Source of the DNA: an uncultured Eubacteriales bacterium
Lineage (GTDB): Bacteria; Bacillota; Clostridia; Christensenellales; QALW01
Assembly (NCBI GenBank): GCA_900547955.1
Contig: URIR01000004.1
Span: forward strand, 29,784 to 93,783
Direction of reading: 5' to 3'
Length of the DNA stretch: 64,000 bases
Of this stretch, positions 18,128-26,802 are shown one piece after another. The notes under the pieces were generated by a model. The model had not been told where the DNA came from, did not search any database, and saw only the letters and a list, made by a program, of their open reading frames with translations. Position 1 is the stretch's first letter, and each line of letters starts with the position of its first letter. Position numbers and translations under genes: made by a program.

Positions 18128-18187
18128 CTAAAAGCAGACAACTGCTTTATGGCGAATTTCATGCCGGCCCCAAAGGTGTGCATACAT
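18128..18187 (-). promoter_or_regulatory. Putative 19-codon leader frame and hairpins before ppdK
   Basis: In the ppdK leader an ATG at 18187 opens the short frame MYAHLWGRHEIRHKAVVCF, ending 26 bases before the ppdK ATG. An AAAGGAG lies 12 bases ahead of the ATG, which is rather far. The start lies inside the loop of a stem formed by GTCGGCC and GGCCGGC (18192-18198 with 18163-18169). The last codons form a second perfect stem, AAAGCAG/CTGCTTT with a four-base loop (18131-18148), followed by TAGATTTT. Such an arrangement suggests attenuation or translational coupling. That the peptide is made is unproven. Confidence 0.35.
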
Positions 18188-18332
18188 AAACGGCCGACGC
18201 TCCTTTAAGCACCTAAGGTATAATAATACAATTAACAAAAAAACACAACTATATTTTGCGCCTTTCTGGCTTAAAATAATAATATAATGAATAATATCCT
18301 GCAAAATTAATAAAATTTTTAAATTTACTGCG

Positions 18333-19052
18333 CTATTTAATAAAATATGCCGCGCTTTTAAATTGATGGTCAAAGCACAGCTGTATATGGCGTATAAGAA
18401 TCAAAAACGCATTGTCAACTGTCGCAGGTGCAGCTTCATTTATAAAGCTTTCGCTCTCTGAATAAACGCAGCCCTCAATAAAATCCGCAGTCCCCTTTTC
18501 CTGCTTTATCCAGCCTGCTCCGCTAATCTTGGCGGCGCAACCGTCGCATATTCCGCCCTCTCCAGGCAAAAAGCAATCCGCTGGTTTACCGCATTCAAGG
18601 CAATGCTTAAAGTCGGGCATATAACCGCTGATATTCAAAAGCCGCGCCGAAAAAAGCGCCAGCATGGCCTTGGGAGAATTGCCGCATAGTGCGTAAAGGC
18701 ACCCCCTCAGCAGCTCAAACAGCTCAAACTGAGGCTGCTGCGTCCCGGCATAGTTAGCCATCTCCACCATGGCTGACGCCGCGCACATTTTATCAATATC
18801 TTCTCTCAAGGGATAAAAGCTGTTTATTAATGAGCATCCGGTTAAGGCATACCGCCCGCCTCTGTCGCTGAGCACATAGCTGCCGTATGTAAAAAGCTCC
18901 GCAGCAAAACGAAGCTTGGCATTTTGTTTGCGTATTCCTCTGGCGGAAACGCTTATAAGCCCGCAGTCGGGAGTAAGCAGGGTAAGCATGCGGTCTGCGT
19001 CCTTATAATCCGCATGTCTTAAAACTATACCCTCCGTCTTTAATTCGCCCAT
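18333..19052 (-). CDS. recO: DNA repair protein RecO
   Basis: RecO (239 residues), the recombination mediator that works with RecR to load RecA at gaps. The N-terminal OB fold starts GELKTEGIVLRHADYKDADRM and continues with LISVSARGIRK. The helical C-terminal part carries the usual four-cysteine zinc site: CLECGKPADC and the CDGC pair at about residues 141-164. A GGAGGT lies 14 bases ahead of the ATG. It follows era and yqzL, the conserved era-yqzL-recO order. Confidence 0.94.
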   Translation of the reverse strand: MGELKTEGIVLRHADYKDADRMLTLLTPDCGLISVSARGIRKQNAKLRFAAELFTYGSYVLSDRGGRYALTGCSLINSFYPLREDIDKMCAASAMVEMANYAGTQQPQFELFELLRGCLYALCGNSPKAMLALFSARLLNISGYMPDFKHCLECGKPADCFLPGEGGICDGCAAKISGAGWIKQEKGTADFIEGCVYSESESFINEAAPATVDNAFLILIRHIQLCFDHQFKSAAYFIK

Positions 19053-19104
19053 TCTGACTTAATCTTACCTCCGTTAATTATAAAACGGGCGCTTTTGCTC
19101 CTGC

Positions 19105-19215
19105 TCAGCCTTTTTTATCCTTTCTCTCCCTTAGAGCCGAACGGGTATTAAGATAAAGCGGATCGCCCGTCTTCATAAAAAGCTTCCAAAGCGCCTCATC
19201 TAACTTTTTATCCAT
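19105..19215 (-). CDS. yqzL: YqzL-family small protein
   Basis: A 36-residue protein beginning MDKKLDEALWKLFMKTGDPL. The ATG at 19215 is preceded by AAAGGAGGGATAG, a strong ribosome site. The LWKLFMKTGDP core matches the YqzL-like family, small proteins of unknown role that lie between era and recO in many Firmicutes. It lies exactly there in this window. Confidence 0.8.
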   Translation of the reverse strand: MDKKLDEALWKLFMKTGDPLYLNTRSALRERKDKKG

Positions 19216-19305
19216 AGCTATCCCTCCTTTATTTATATTTTGCGCTATAAATAAAGGAATATGAGTATATAAATTTTGCCAGCGCGCAGTCAGACAATAC
19301 GGCGA

Positions 19306-20199
19306 TTATTTGCCTGAATAGCCCAGCTGCTTTAAAACACTCCTGGAATTACGCCAATCCTTTTGAACCTTTACAAACAATTCAAGATATATCTGGCATT
19401 GAAACAGCTCTTCCAATTCTGTCCGCGCTTCAGCGCCTATTCTTTTCAGCATAGAGCCATTCTTCCCTATGATTATACCCTTATGCGAATCTCTCTCGCA
19501 CATAATGTCGGCCAGGATATAAATAGTCCCATTAGAGCGCTGCTGCATCTTTTCTATTTCCACTCCCACGCCGTGCGGCACTTCCTCCTTAAGCAGCATA
19601 AGCATTTTTTCCCTTATAACCTCGGATACCAGAAATTTTTCAGGATAATCGCTTACTATATCGTCAGGAAAAAACTCTGGTCCTTCAGGCATAGCCTTTA
19701 TTACCGCCCGCAAAAGAGAGTCGATGTTTTCGTCCTTAAGCGCGCTCAGCTCGAATACTTCGTCTATTCGCGCGCATTCCAGAGCCTTGGCCTTAAGCGC
19801 TTCAACCTGTTCACGCTCAGCCGCATCTTTTTTATTTATCACTACAAAAACAGGGCATTGCAGCCTTGAAAGCCCCGTAAGCATCTCCCTGTCCAGCGGA
19901 CCGAAGAATTCGTCGGCAGCCAGCATAGCTATAACGCAGTCCACTCCGTCAACCGAGCTTTTCTGTTCCTTCATCATATATTCGCCCAGCTTGTTCTTGG
20001 GTTTATGTATGCCGGGCGTATCCAAAAAGACTATTTGATATTCCGGCTTTGTAAGAATCCCCTTGATAAGATTCCGCGTTGTCTGGCTTCTGGGAGTAAC
20101 TATAGCTATTTTTTGGCCAAGCAGCCTGTTAAGCAGGGTTGACTTTCCTACGTTCGGCCTACCAATAATAGCGGCAAAACCCGCCTTATGCGCATTCAT
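19306..20199 (-). CDS. era: GTPase Era
   Basis: Era (297 residues from the ATG at 20199, which follows GGAG). It is an essential GTPase that binds 16S rRNA and assists 30S assembly. The G motifs are GRPNVGKS (G1), TTR (G2), DTPGIH (G3), NKKD (G4) and SAL (G5). The C-terminal KH domain has IYILADIMCERDSHKGIIIGKNG in its expected place. It begins four bases after the stop of the upstream sugar kinase, so the two are translationally coupled. Confidence 0.97.
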   Translation of the reverse strand: MNAHKAGFAAIIGRPNVGKSTLLNRLLGQKIAIVTPRSQTTRNLIKGILTKPEYQIVFLDTPGIHKPKNKLGEYMMKEQKSSVDGVDCVIAMLAADEFFGPLDREMLTGLSRLQCPVFVVINKKDAAEREQVEALKAKALECARIDEVFELSALKDENIDSLLRAVIKAMPEGPEFFPDDIVSDYPEKFLVSEVIREKMLMLLKEEVPHGVGVEIEKMQQRSNGTIYILADIMCERDSHKGIIIGKNGSMLKRIGAEARTELEELFQCQIYLELFVKVQKDWRNSRSVLKQLGYSGK

Positions 20200-20203
20200 A
20201 TTT

Positions 20204-21133
20204 TCAAATCTCCATTTCCTCAATCTCTACTCTGGGAAGCATATGCTCAAAATCCTCTTTAAGCATAGGAGCAGTGCCCTCGGTAAGCACGCACGCTGTA
20301 GCCGCGGCTACTCCCTGAATAAAAAAGTTCTTCATATCCAGCCCGTCGCTTATGCCCTTAACGCATCCGGCGACCATAGCGTCCCCGGCGCCTACGGTAG
20401 ATTTTACGCGCACCTGAACAGGCGGAGCGTAATACGCCTTTAACCCGTCGGTAATAAGCGCTCCGTTTTTCCCCATTGAAACGCAGACTATATTAATACC
20501 CCCGCGCGTCAATTCAAGAGCCGCATCCAAATGCTCCCTAGGAGTTAAAAGCTCTCTTTTAGCATGAAGGGACAATTCATAGCTGTTAGGCTTTACCAAA
20601 TACGGCTTAAACTCCAGCCCGGCCTCAAAGGCTTCTCCGCTCGCGTCCAAAACACATTTGGCCTTAGGGCATTTATTCATAAGCCTAGCGTAATATGAAG
20701 GCTCGCAGCCGGGCGGAAGGCTGCCTGAAAACACAGCCACATCACATTGAGCCGCCCAGCGTTCCACCAAAGCCTCAAGCTGGTCCTTTTTATCCTCTCC
20801 GGCAAAACGCCCGCTCTCGTTAAATTCAGTCATAATGCCGCTCTGGATATCTATGGCTTTTATATTTGTTCGGATTTCCCCGGCAGAATATACAAATTCA
20901 TAAGGAACGCTTTCCTTATCCAGCAATTCAGTTAAAATACCTCCGTTGCTTTGGTAATTAAAGCCCGTTAAAAATGCCTGACCTCCTAAACGAGATAAGG
21001 TTACGGCTACATTTACGCCTTTTCCGCTGGGATTAAGCATACTGTCTACAATCCTGTTATACTGTCCCATAATAATACCGTTGACAGTTATAGTTTTATC
21101 TATGCATGGATTGACGCATACCGTAAGTATCAT
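20204..21133 (-). CDS. PfkB-family kinase, 1-phosphofructokinase type
   Basis: A 309-residue ribokinase-like sugar-phosphate kinase. MILTVCVNPCIDKTITVN, LNPSGKGVNVAVTLSRLGG and VFSGSLPPGC, together with the C-terminal signature STVGAGDAMVAGCV with the catalytic Asp, place it with 1-phosphofructokinase (FruK) and tagatose-6-phosphate kinase (LacC). No fructose PTS gene is nearby, so the exact substrate is open and no symbol is given. The ATG follows GGAGGTTG. Being just ahead of era is an unusual context. Confidence 0.85.
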   Translation of the reverse strand: MILTVCVNPCIDKTITVNGIIMGQYNRIVDSMLNPSGKGVNVAVTLSRLGGQAFLTGFNYQSNGGILTELLDKESVPYEFVYSAGEIRTNIKAIDIQSGIMTEFNESGRFAGEDKKDQLEALVERWAAQCDVAVFSGSLPPGCEPSYYARLMNKCPKAKCVLDASGEAFEAGLEFKPYLVKPNSYELSLHAKRELLTPREHLDAALELTRGGINIVCVSMGKNGALITDGLKAYYAPPVQVRVKSTVGAGDAMVAGCVKGISDGLDMKNFFIQGVAAATACVLTEGTAPMLKEDFEHMLPRVEIEEMEI

Positions 21134-21174
21134 TTATACAACCTCCGGACCGGACGAACCGCATTTTAATAATA

Positions 21175-22401
21175 TTATTGCTCTTTTTCAGGAAAATAAA
21201 CAGCCTCGGAAGCGAGGAGCGAAGGGTTATCGGCTTCCCTATTCAAGCGCGCAGCCGCAATCCCCGTTGCAATTATAAAAAGCAATAATTGCCCCGTTTG
21301 AACGTTAAACGCCGTAACGTCCAGCATGCCGTGCGCCACAGTATATATCAAGCATCCGGCCACGGCTGAGATTTCCGCGCAGGCTCTTTTCTTTCTTTTA
21401 AAGGACGCAAATACCTCCTTAAGCTGTTCGCCGAACATTATAATCATGGAACCTGTGCCGGCGACGCCAAAATCAAGCAGAAAATTAACAAACAGGTTAT
21501 GAGCATGCAAATAATTGCGAGACATAAGGCCATGACCGTATATTCTGAAATAGAAGGGCCCGCCTCCTAAAATAGGTCTCTCTAAAAATCCCTCCAGCGC
21601 CACGGTTATTATATCCATGCGCTCATACCAATTTTCTTCCACGTTCAGCAGCCTTGGAATGTGCTCAAAATTAAATAAAGCAACCAGAAGTACTGCCGCG
21701 CAGCCGCCCGAATAAATAACCGCCATTTTATATTTTCTCATGGCCAGCAGCACAATCAGGCCAGCGGCGGCAATGCTTGGAATAGCCGTGCGGCATTGAG
21801 TAAAAAGCACGCCCGCCGCGCAGAAAGTCAACGCGGCCGCGTAAAGCATATTATATTTCTTATCGTATACGTCCACAAACGCCGCTACCGCGGTTATAAG
21901 CACTAAGGAAAGCGCGTTGGCCAGAAGATTCGGATTATGGAAAGTAGCCTCCGGCCTGTAATTCGCCCCTTTAATAAAAAGCTGAATTATTCCTATAAAA
22001 ACTACGGCTATGCTTAATACGCATATGCTCCTGAAGCAAATATGAATCAATTCTCTATCCAAAAAGGAAGCCGCTGTTATATAAACCACCAGCATGGGAA
22101 ACAGCACGAATACCGTACCCGCCAGGCCAAGCCAGTTTCGAGTAAGCAATGAGCCTACAACCCCTACGCCGCAGAAAATGCAGGCATACAAAAAACCCGG
22201 AGAACGCAAAAACGCCGTCCTGGTTTTTTTTCTAATCAAAAATATAATGGCCGTAACGCCGCATACTACTCCAGCTACATAAGCCGTCATAAATATGCTG
22301 GCCACGCATATAATTATAAGCCTCTGCTCCAAGCCGCGCCGCCAAAACGCCTTAAAAAGCGTTATTATGCCGGCGGAGTTCCCAGCGGGCAATTTTCCCA
22401 T
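21175..22401 (-). CDS. O-antigen ligase-like (Wzy/WaaL) membrane protein
   Basis: A 408-residue polytopic membrane protein with about ten hydrophobic segments. The signature of the O-antigen ligase/polymerase family is the large loop ending in GHGLMSRNYLHAHNLFVNFL and LDFGVAGTGSMI, preceded by PILGGGPFYF. The start is taken as the ATG at 22401 (MGKLPAGNS) after GGGTGG; the frame could begin seven codons earlier. It probably polymerises or transfers glycan chains on the outer face of the membrane. No glycosyltransferase cluster surrounds it, so its substrate is unknown. Confidence 0.78.
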   Translation of the reverse strand: MGKLPAGNSAGIITLFKAFWRRGLEQRLIIICVASIFMTAYVAGVVCGVTAIIFLIRKKTRTAFLRSPGFLYACIFCGVGVVGSLLTRNWLGLAGTVFVLFPMLVVYITAASFLDRELIHICFRSICVLSIAVVFIGIIQLFIKGANYRPEATFHNPNLLANALSLVLITAVAAFVDVYDKKYNMLYAAALTFCAAGVLFTQCRTAIPSIAAAGLIVLLAMRKYKMAVIYSGGCAAVLLVALFNFEHIPRLLNVEENWYERMDIITVALEGFLERPILGGGPFYFRIYGHGLMSRNYLHAHNLFVNFLLDFGVAGTGSMIIMFGEQLKEVFASFKRKKRACAEISAVAGCLIYTVAHGMLDVTAFNVQTGQLLLFIIATGIAAARLNREADNPSLLASEAVYFPEKEQ

Positions 22402-22522
22402 ATTATCCACCCTAATTATCATCTAAAACGCTTCTTAACACGCGCGTTTTTTAATAGTACAAAAAAACAGTCCTCTATACTTGCTTTATTATACCATATG
22501 ATATAATAAAAGCAACCAGCCG

Positions 22523-23155
22523 CTAAATTAAATTTATTAATTCTGTAAGTCTGTCTATAACCGTTGAACCGCATTTAACAAGCCTGTCCCTGCTCTGATG
22601 CCCTGAAAAATACAGAATGCAGCGGCAGTTAATACTCAGCGCCGTCTCATAGTCATGCAGAGTATCCCCTATCAAAACGCCGTCTTCCCCCTTTAAGCCG
22701 CTCGCTTTAATAAAATCCGCCGCCAGCTTAGCCTTCCCATAAGCATGAATATTATCGGCGCCTATTATATGATAAAAATATGTATCCACACCAAGCGCCT
22801 TAGCCTGCCTCAAAAGCGTTCCCTTTTCAGAAGCGGAAAGCAATATCTGCTTTAATCCTCTGTTCTTAAAACTATCCAATACTTCCCAGGCGCCCCTAGT
22901 AAGCGCACACGCCTCTGAAAGCCCGGCGTATTCTTCAACATATGCAGCGCTCAGTTCCTCAAATGAAAGCTTGGATAAATCAAAACCCACTAATTTATAA
23001 TATTCCACTACTGGAAAAGTGAATATATCCATATAGCGCCGGCGGCTTAAACGCTTCATGCCGTATTTATCCAAAACATTATTCATGGCCTCAAGGGAAG
23101 CCTCGCTGTCGTCCAGGAGCGTTCCGTTCCAATCCCATATTATATATTCAGGCAT
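22523..23155 (-). CDS. HAD-superfamily phosphatase (phosphoglycolate phosphatase-like)
   Basis: A 210-residue haloacid-dehalogenase-like phosphatase. Motif I is IIWDWNGTLLDDS with the nucleophile Asp, motif II is the ILLSASEK segment, the motif III Lys lies in GKAKLA, and motif IV is GVLIGDTLHDYETA. A helical cap lies between motifs I and II. The ATG at 23155 starts five bases after the murI stop; a start at 23170 overlapping murI is possible. The substrate cannot be told from sequence. Confidence 0.83.
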   Translation of the reverse strand: MPEYIIWDWNGTLLDDSEASLEAMNNVLDKYGMKRLSRRRYMDIFTFPVVEYYKLVGFDLSKLSFEELSAAYVEEYAGLSEACALTRGAWEVLDSFKNRGLKQILLSASEKGTLLRQAKALGVDTYFYHIIGADNIHAYGKAKLAADFIKASGLKGEDGVLIGDTLHDYETALSINCRCILYFSGHQSRDRLVKCGSTVIDRLTELINLI

Positions 23156-23159
23156 AATT

Positions 23160-23930
23160 TCATCTTCCATAAAACAGCTTGGAATAGGTCTTCATGCTGA
23201 ATTGGTCGTCGCTTGAGGAATTTAAAACAACCGCTCCCTTTCCTGCATCGGGTGAACGCTTTATACCTTTTTCCTCCAAAACGCTTTTCAGTCGGTTTAC
23301 CGTCCCTCTATTGCCGTCAAAGAGCAAAACATTCTGCCCAAAGGCCTCTTTAATATCCTCTCTGATGAACACATAATGCGTGCATCCCAGCACTATTGCT
23401 TCAATGCCCAAATTTCTATAGGGAGCCAGGATTTCGCAAAGATAATTATTGAGCTCGTCGCTGCGGCTAAGCACATTATGCTCTATCATTCCCGCCAATT
23501 TATTGCACGCCAGATTTACAACCCTCTCGCGCGCATTAAAGCGTTCAAGAAGATTATTATATCTCTCCAGCTTAATTGTAGCGGGAGTAGCCATCATAAG
23601 CACCTTGCCCTCTACCGCCGCAAGCGCCGGCTTTATTGCCGGCTCCATTCCTATAACGGGAATATCCACTTCTTTGCGCAACTCGTCTATAACCGCGCTG
23701 GTAGCCGTATTGCATGCTATCACCAGCGCTTTTATATCGTTTGACATAAGATATCCTATGCCGCGCATGGTAAGCTCAAAAATTTCCTCACGGCTTTTTT
23801 CGCCATACGGCGCGTTTGCAGAATCGCCGTAATAAATATAATTTTCTTCAGGCATCAGCGAGCACGCATCCTTAAGCACGCTCAAGCCTCCTACTCCGGA
23901 ATCGAAAAAACCTATGCTTTTATTAATCAT
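23160..23930 (-). CDS. murI: Glutamate racemase
   Basis: MurI (256 residues), which makes D-glutamate for peptidoglycan. The two catalytic cysteines are in VIACNTATSAVIDEL and VLGCTHYVF, and the N-terminal IGFFDSGVGGLSVLKD and YGDSANAPYG segments are intact. The start is the ATG at 23930 behind AAAGGA, 15 bases after the spoIIP stop. The link to spoIIP is unusual and may give murI extra expression during sporulation, when cortex is made. Confidence 0.95.
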   Translation of the reverse strand: MINKSIGFFDSGVGGLSVLKDACSLMPEENYIYYGDSANAPYGEKSREEIFELTMRGIGYLMSNDIKALVIACNTATSAVIDELRKEVDIPVIGMEPAIKPALAAVEGKVLMMATPATIKLERYNNLLERFNARERVVNLACNKLAGMIEHNVLSRSDELNNYLCEILAPYRNLGIEAIVLGCTHYVFIREDIKEAFGQNVLLFDGNRGTVNRLKSVLEEKGIKRSPDAGKGAVVLNSSSDDQFSMKTYSKLFYGR

Positions 23931-23944
23931 TTGTATCAGTCCTT

Positions 23945-24979
23945 TCAACTCTCCGCCGAAAACAGCATATCTATAGCCTCGGCCAGAAGCTCGGCGGAAT
24001 ACATTACTTCTTCTAATGTGTTATAATGATTGCCCATCTCAATTAATACCGAACCATCGCATAAATGCTGATTGTACCTGTTGGTCTTCATATTGACATC
24101 CTTGCACAAATAATCGTTCATGCCGTTCAGATAATCGGTAAGGGTCTGCGCTATCTTTAAATTATATTGCCAGTTGGGCTTAATGTCAAATCTATTCCCC
24201 TCAGTACCCTCAGCCGTACCTATAACAAACATTATTCTGGCCGCATCCCTGCCGTTTACCTCCGCCGTATTGACCGGCTTTTTAACGGTGTTATACGCAT
24301 CTCTGTGAAGGTCGATAACCAAATCAAATTCTCCCTCCTCCTTTAAATGCTTTTCCACCGTTTTTAGAGAGCGCTCATAGGCGGTATAAAATCCGGGAGA
24401 AATATGGTCTGTCTTGTCATGAATAACCGTATAGCCCATATCGGTAAGCTGCTGGGTCAATACCTCGCCCACCTTAACAATACTGTATTCCTGGTCATAT
24501 GTACGTCCTTCGCTCGTTTCCTTATATACGTCGTCCGCCTGCTTCTTAAAGGATTCGTCATTATGCGTGTGATATATAAGTATCTTTATATCTTCCTTTT
24601 CTCCCTTTAAATCCAAAGGCTCCAATTTCAAGCCCTCAGTTATCTTCTCTACCTCCATTTTCAGACTGTCCGAAATTTCTTCCCCGCCGAAAATAATATC
24701 GTCCTCAGGCGCCCAAAGGGATAATTCGTCGTCTGGAAAGCTGCCTTTAACTATGGAGGCGGGGGAAGAAACGTCCACCCCGAAAATAACCCGGCCCGCA
24801 ATAGCGCCCAGCCTGTCCAGCACCCTTGAAAAGGCGCTTTTAGGCTGGGCGTAGTAATCCGCCTGAACGCTTAAGGAATCTGTTGAAGCAGGCTTGCTTA
24901 TTAAAAAAAGCACGACTGATATTAAAACCGTAAATTTTACGGCAGTCTTAAAAAAGGAAAAGATTTTATTTCCCAGCAT
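23945..24979 (-). CDS. spoIIP: Stage II sporulation protein P
   Basis: SpoIIP (344 residues), the amidase/endopeptidase of the engulfment DMP complex. An N-terminal membrane anchor (about 12-28, KFTVLISVVLFLI) leads to a linker and then the catalytic domain from about residue 130. The zinc and catalytic residues are visible in ILIYHTHNDESF, LVIDLHRDAY and VLIEMGNHYNTLEE. It acts in the septal space of the mother cell. It lies directly after gpr, as in Bacillus, and before murI. Confidence 0.94.
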   Translation of the reverse strand: MLGNKIFSFFKTAVKFTVLISVVLFLISKPASTDSLSVQADYYAQPKSAFSRVLDRLGAIAGRVIFGVDVSSPASIVKGSFPDDELSLWAPEDDIIFGGEEISDSLKMEVEKITEGLKLEPLDLKGEKEDIKILIYHTHNDESFKKQADDVYKETSEGRTYDQEYSIVKVGEVLTQQLTDMGYTVIHDKTDHISPGFYTAYERSLKTVEKHLKEEGEFDLVIDLHRDAYNTVKKPVNTAEVNGRDAARIMFVIGTAEGTEGNRFDIKPNWQYNLKIAQTLTDYLNGMNDYLCKDVNMKTNRYNQHLCDGSVLIEMGNHYNTLEEVMYSAELLAEAIDMLFSAES

Positions 24980-25044
24980 AAATATCCCCTCTTCTCAAGT
25001 AAATTACATAGATATTTTTATGCCGGACATTTCTATTATATTAC

Positions 25045-25956
25045 TTAGTACATAAAATCCCTAATCTCCTCCATATTAACCCCGTCGTGCAGCGCCAAAT
25101 TCAGCCCGTCCGCCAGCATGCGTGAACAATCCTCAATAATAATATCTATTTCCTTGGGGGTAACTATCAGCTCCTTAATATTTTCATTTATATAGTCCTC
25201 TGCCGAAAGGCGCAGCCTTCCGTCGTTACTGCGCTCCAAAAAATCTTCAAGCACCGAGGATGCGTAAACTACCATGGGAATACCCAAAGCGTACACCGGG
25301 ATTCCCAAAGTCTCCCTATTGATTCCGCAGCGCTTATTCCCTACGCCCGCGCCCGGCGCTATACCCGTATTGCTCATCTGAATAGTATCTCTTATCCGTT
25401 GAACGCTGGCGGCGGCAAGAGAATCTATAGCTATAACATACTGAGGATTTATTTTTTCGCACAGCGCAGAAATTATATCAGAGCTTTCTATGCCGGTCGC
25501 TCCCAATACTCCGGGCGCTATGGCGCAGACAGAATTTACCCGGCTGTCCACCTGATCAGGTATCATTTTTAACAAATGCCGCGTAACCATAAGCTTATTT
25601 ACTGTTTTAGGTCCAAGCGCGTCGGGCGTCATTTTTGCATTTCCCAGGCCCACAACCAATACCGTTTTCCCCTTCTCAGGCCTGGGCAGCAATTCCTTAA
25701 GCTGCTCTGATACAGCTTTGCCTATAAGCCCGTGATGCTCCGAATCCCTGTTGGCAATATATTCGGCGTTTATCGTTATATATGTCCCCTTTTGCTTATC
25801 CAACCTTTTAGCGGCCTCGTCAGTAAGAATTTCCACCTTCGTCACCTTTATATCCTTATTAATTGACCGGCTCTCTGATTTTATGCCGTCGGATACGCCG
25901 CCCCGCGAGGTATGATACTCAAACGCTTCTTTAGCTAAATCCGTTCTTAAAGACAT
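25045..25956 (-). CDS. gpr: Germination protease Gpr
   Basis: Gpr (303 residues), the A25 aspartic-type protease that degrades small acid-soluble spore proteins during germination; it is made in the forespore as an inactive zymogen. RTDLAKEAFEYH at the N-terminus, VVGLGNAKMTPDALGP, APGVLGATGIES and VIAIDSLAAASVQRI are characteristic. The start is the ATG at 25956 behind GGAGTG. It is divergent to rpsT and upstream of spoIIP, the classic arrangement. A clear sigma-G promoter was not found. Confidence 0.96.
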   Translation of the reverse strand: MSLRTDLAKEAFEYHTSRGGVSDGIKSESRSINKDIKVTKVEILTDEAAKRLDKQKGTYITINAEYIANRDSEHHGLIGKAVSEQLKELLPRPEKGKTVLVVGLGNAKMTPDALGPKTVNKLMVTRHLLKMIPDQVDSRVNSVCAIAPGVLGATGIESSDIISALCEKINPQYVIAIDSLAAASVQRIRDTIQMSNTGIAPGAGVGNKRCGINRETLGIPVYALGIPMVVYASSVLEDFLERSNDGRLRLSAEDYINENIKELIVTPKEIDIIIEDCSRMLADGLNLALHDGVNMEEIRDFMY

Positions 25957-26036
25957 TGTCAATCACTCCATTTACGCTGAAATCTTCTATAAACCGCATT
26001 TTAGCCAAATATAATTTCAATTATGCAAAAAAACTA

Positions 26037-26065
26037 TTGCGCTAAATAAATATTTGTGCTAACAT
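26037..26065 (+). promoter_or_regulatory. Probable promoter of rpsT
   Basis: TTGCGC (26037-26042) and TAACAT (26060-26065) are 17 bases apart and 33 bases ahead of the rpsT start. The same unusual -35, TTGCGC, appears before rpmB at 38204, which supports both. Confidence 0.45.
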
Positions 26066-26097
26066 GTATTAGTCAACGCAGCAGAGGGGGTGAATCC

Positions 26098-26352
26098 ATG
26101 GCTAACATCAAATCGGCGAAAAAACGGATTTTGGTGAACAATAAGAAAAATCTGCGCAACCGTTCTATCAAATCCGCGCTTAAAACGGTTATTAAAAAAT
26201 ATGACGCTGCCGTCGCATCGGGAGATAAAGAGCTTGCCGCTTCTATGCTGCCTCAAGTATCAAGCGCTATAGATAAGGCCGCGGCTAAAGGCGTAATCCA
26301 TAAAAATGCCGCAAACCGCAAGAAATCACAGCTTGCTTCCAAACTGGCCTGA
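26098..26352 (+). CDS. rpsT: 30S ribosomal protein S20
   Basis: Ribosomal protein S20 (84 residues), a basic helical-bundle protein of the 30S subunit that binds 16S rRNA. MANIKSAKKRILVNNKKNLR and the C-terminal KGVIHKNAANRKKSQLASKLA are typical. The ATG follows GAGGGGGTGA. It is read divergently from gpr and has its own promoter and terminator. Confidence 0.97.
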   Translation: MANIKSAKKRILVNNKKNLRNRSIKSALKTVIKKYDAAVASGDKELAASMLPQVSSAIDKAAAKGVIHKNAANRKKSQLASKLA

Positions 26353-26374
26353 TTGTAAACGGATATAATGCTCT

Positions 26375-26402
26375 TTAAGGCGTCTTTTTAAGGACGCCTT
26401 AA
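26375..26402 (+). terminator. Terminator of rpsT
   Basis: A 10-bp stem TTAAGGCGTC/GACGCCTTAA with an eight-base loop lies 22 bases after the rpsT stop and is followed by TTATTTTAT. Confidence 0.85.
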
Positions 26403-26426
26403 TTATTTTATAAAAAGGATACTATA

Positions 26427-26756
26427 ATGGCAACCTTTGATGATTTTATAAAACTGGATATCCGCGTAGGAACGATTATAAGCGCGCTGCCCTTCAAAAA
26501 CGCCAAAAAGCCCGCATATAAGCTGAAAATTGATTTAGGTAATAAAATAGGAATTAAAAGCTCCTCCGCTCAAATAACCCAAAATTACAGCCCGTCTGAA
26601 TTAATAGGTAGGCAGGTGCTTGCAGTAGTAAATCTTCCCCCAAAGCAAATTGCAGACTTTATTTCGGAGGTATTGGTGCTGGGCGTATACTCCAAAAGCG
26701 GAGTGATTCTAATTACGCCTGAGCAAAAGACAGAAAACGGAGATAAGCTGGGCTGA
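26427..26756 (+). CDS. csaA: CsaA-like tRNA-binding domain protein
   Basis: A 109-residue stand-alone EMAP-II/OB-fold tRNA-binding protein of the CsaA family, related to the C-terminal domain of methionyl-tRNA synthetase and described as a secretion chaperone. FDDFIKLDIRVGTIISALPF, YKLKIDLG, GIKSSSAQIT, GRQVLAVVNLPPKQIADFIS and VLVLGVYSKSGVILITP fit the family over its full length. The ATG follows AAAGGA. It sits between rpsT and a GNAT gene with no clear functional partner. Confidence 0.88.
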   Translation: MATFDDFIKLDIRVGTIISALPFKNAKKPAYKLKIDLGNKIGIKSSSAQITQNYSPSELIGRQVLAVVNLPPKQIADFISEVLVLGVYSKSGVILITPEQKTENGDKLG

Positions 26757-26802
26757 ATACCGCCGGCGCGCCTCTATATTTTAAAGAAAGGAGCTATTAA
26801 TA

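Noticed and set aside
18128..18373. 81-codon frame overlapping the end of recO
   Set aside because: Only its last 19 codons, which have a possible ribosome site, are considered; the upstream part overlaps recO and is not protein-like.
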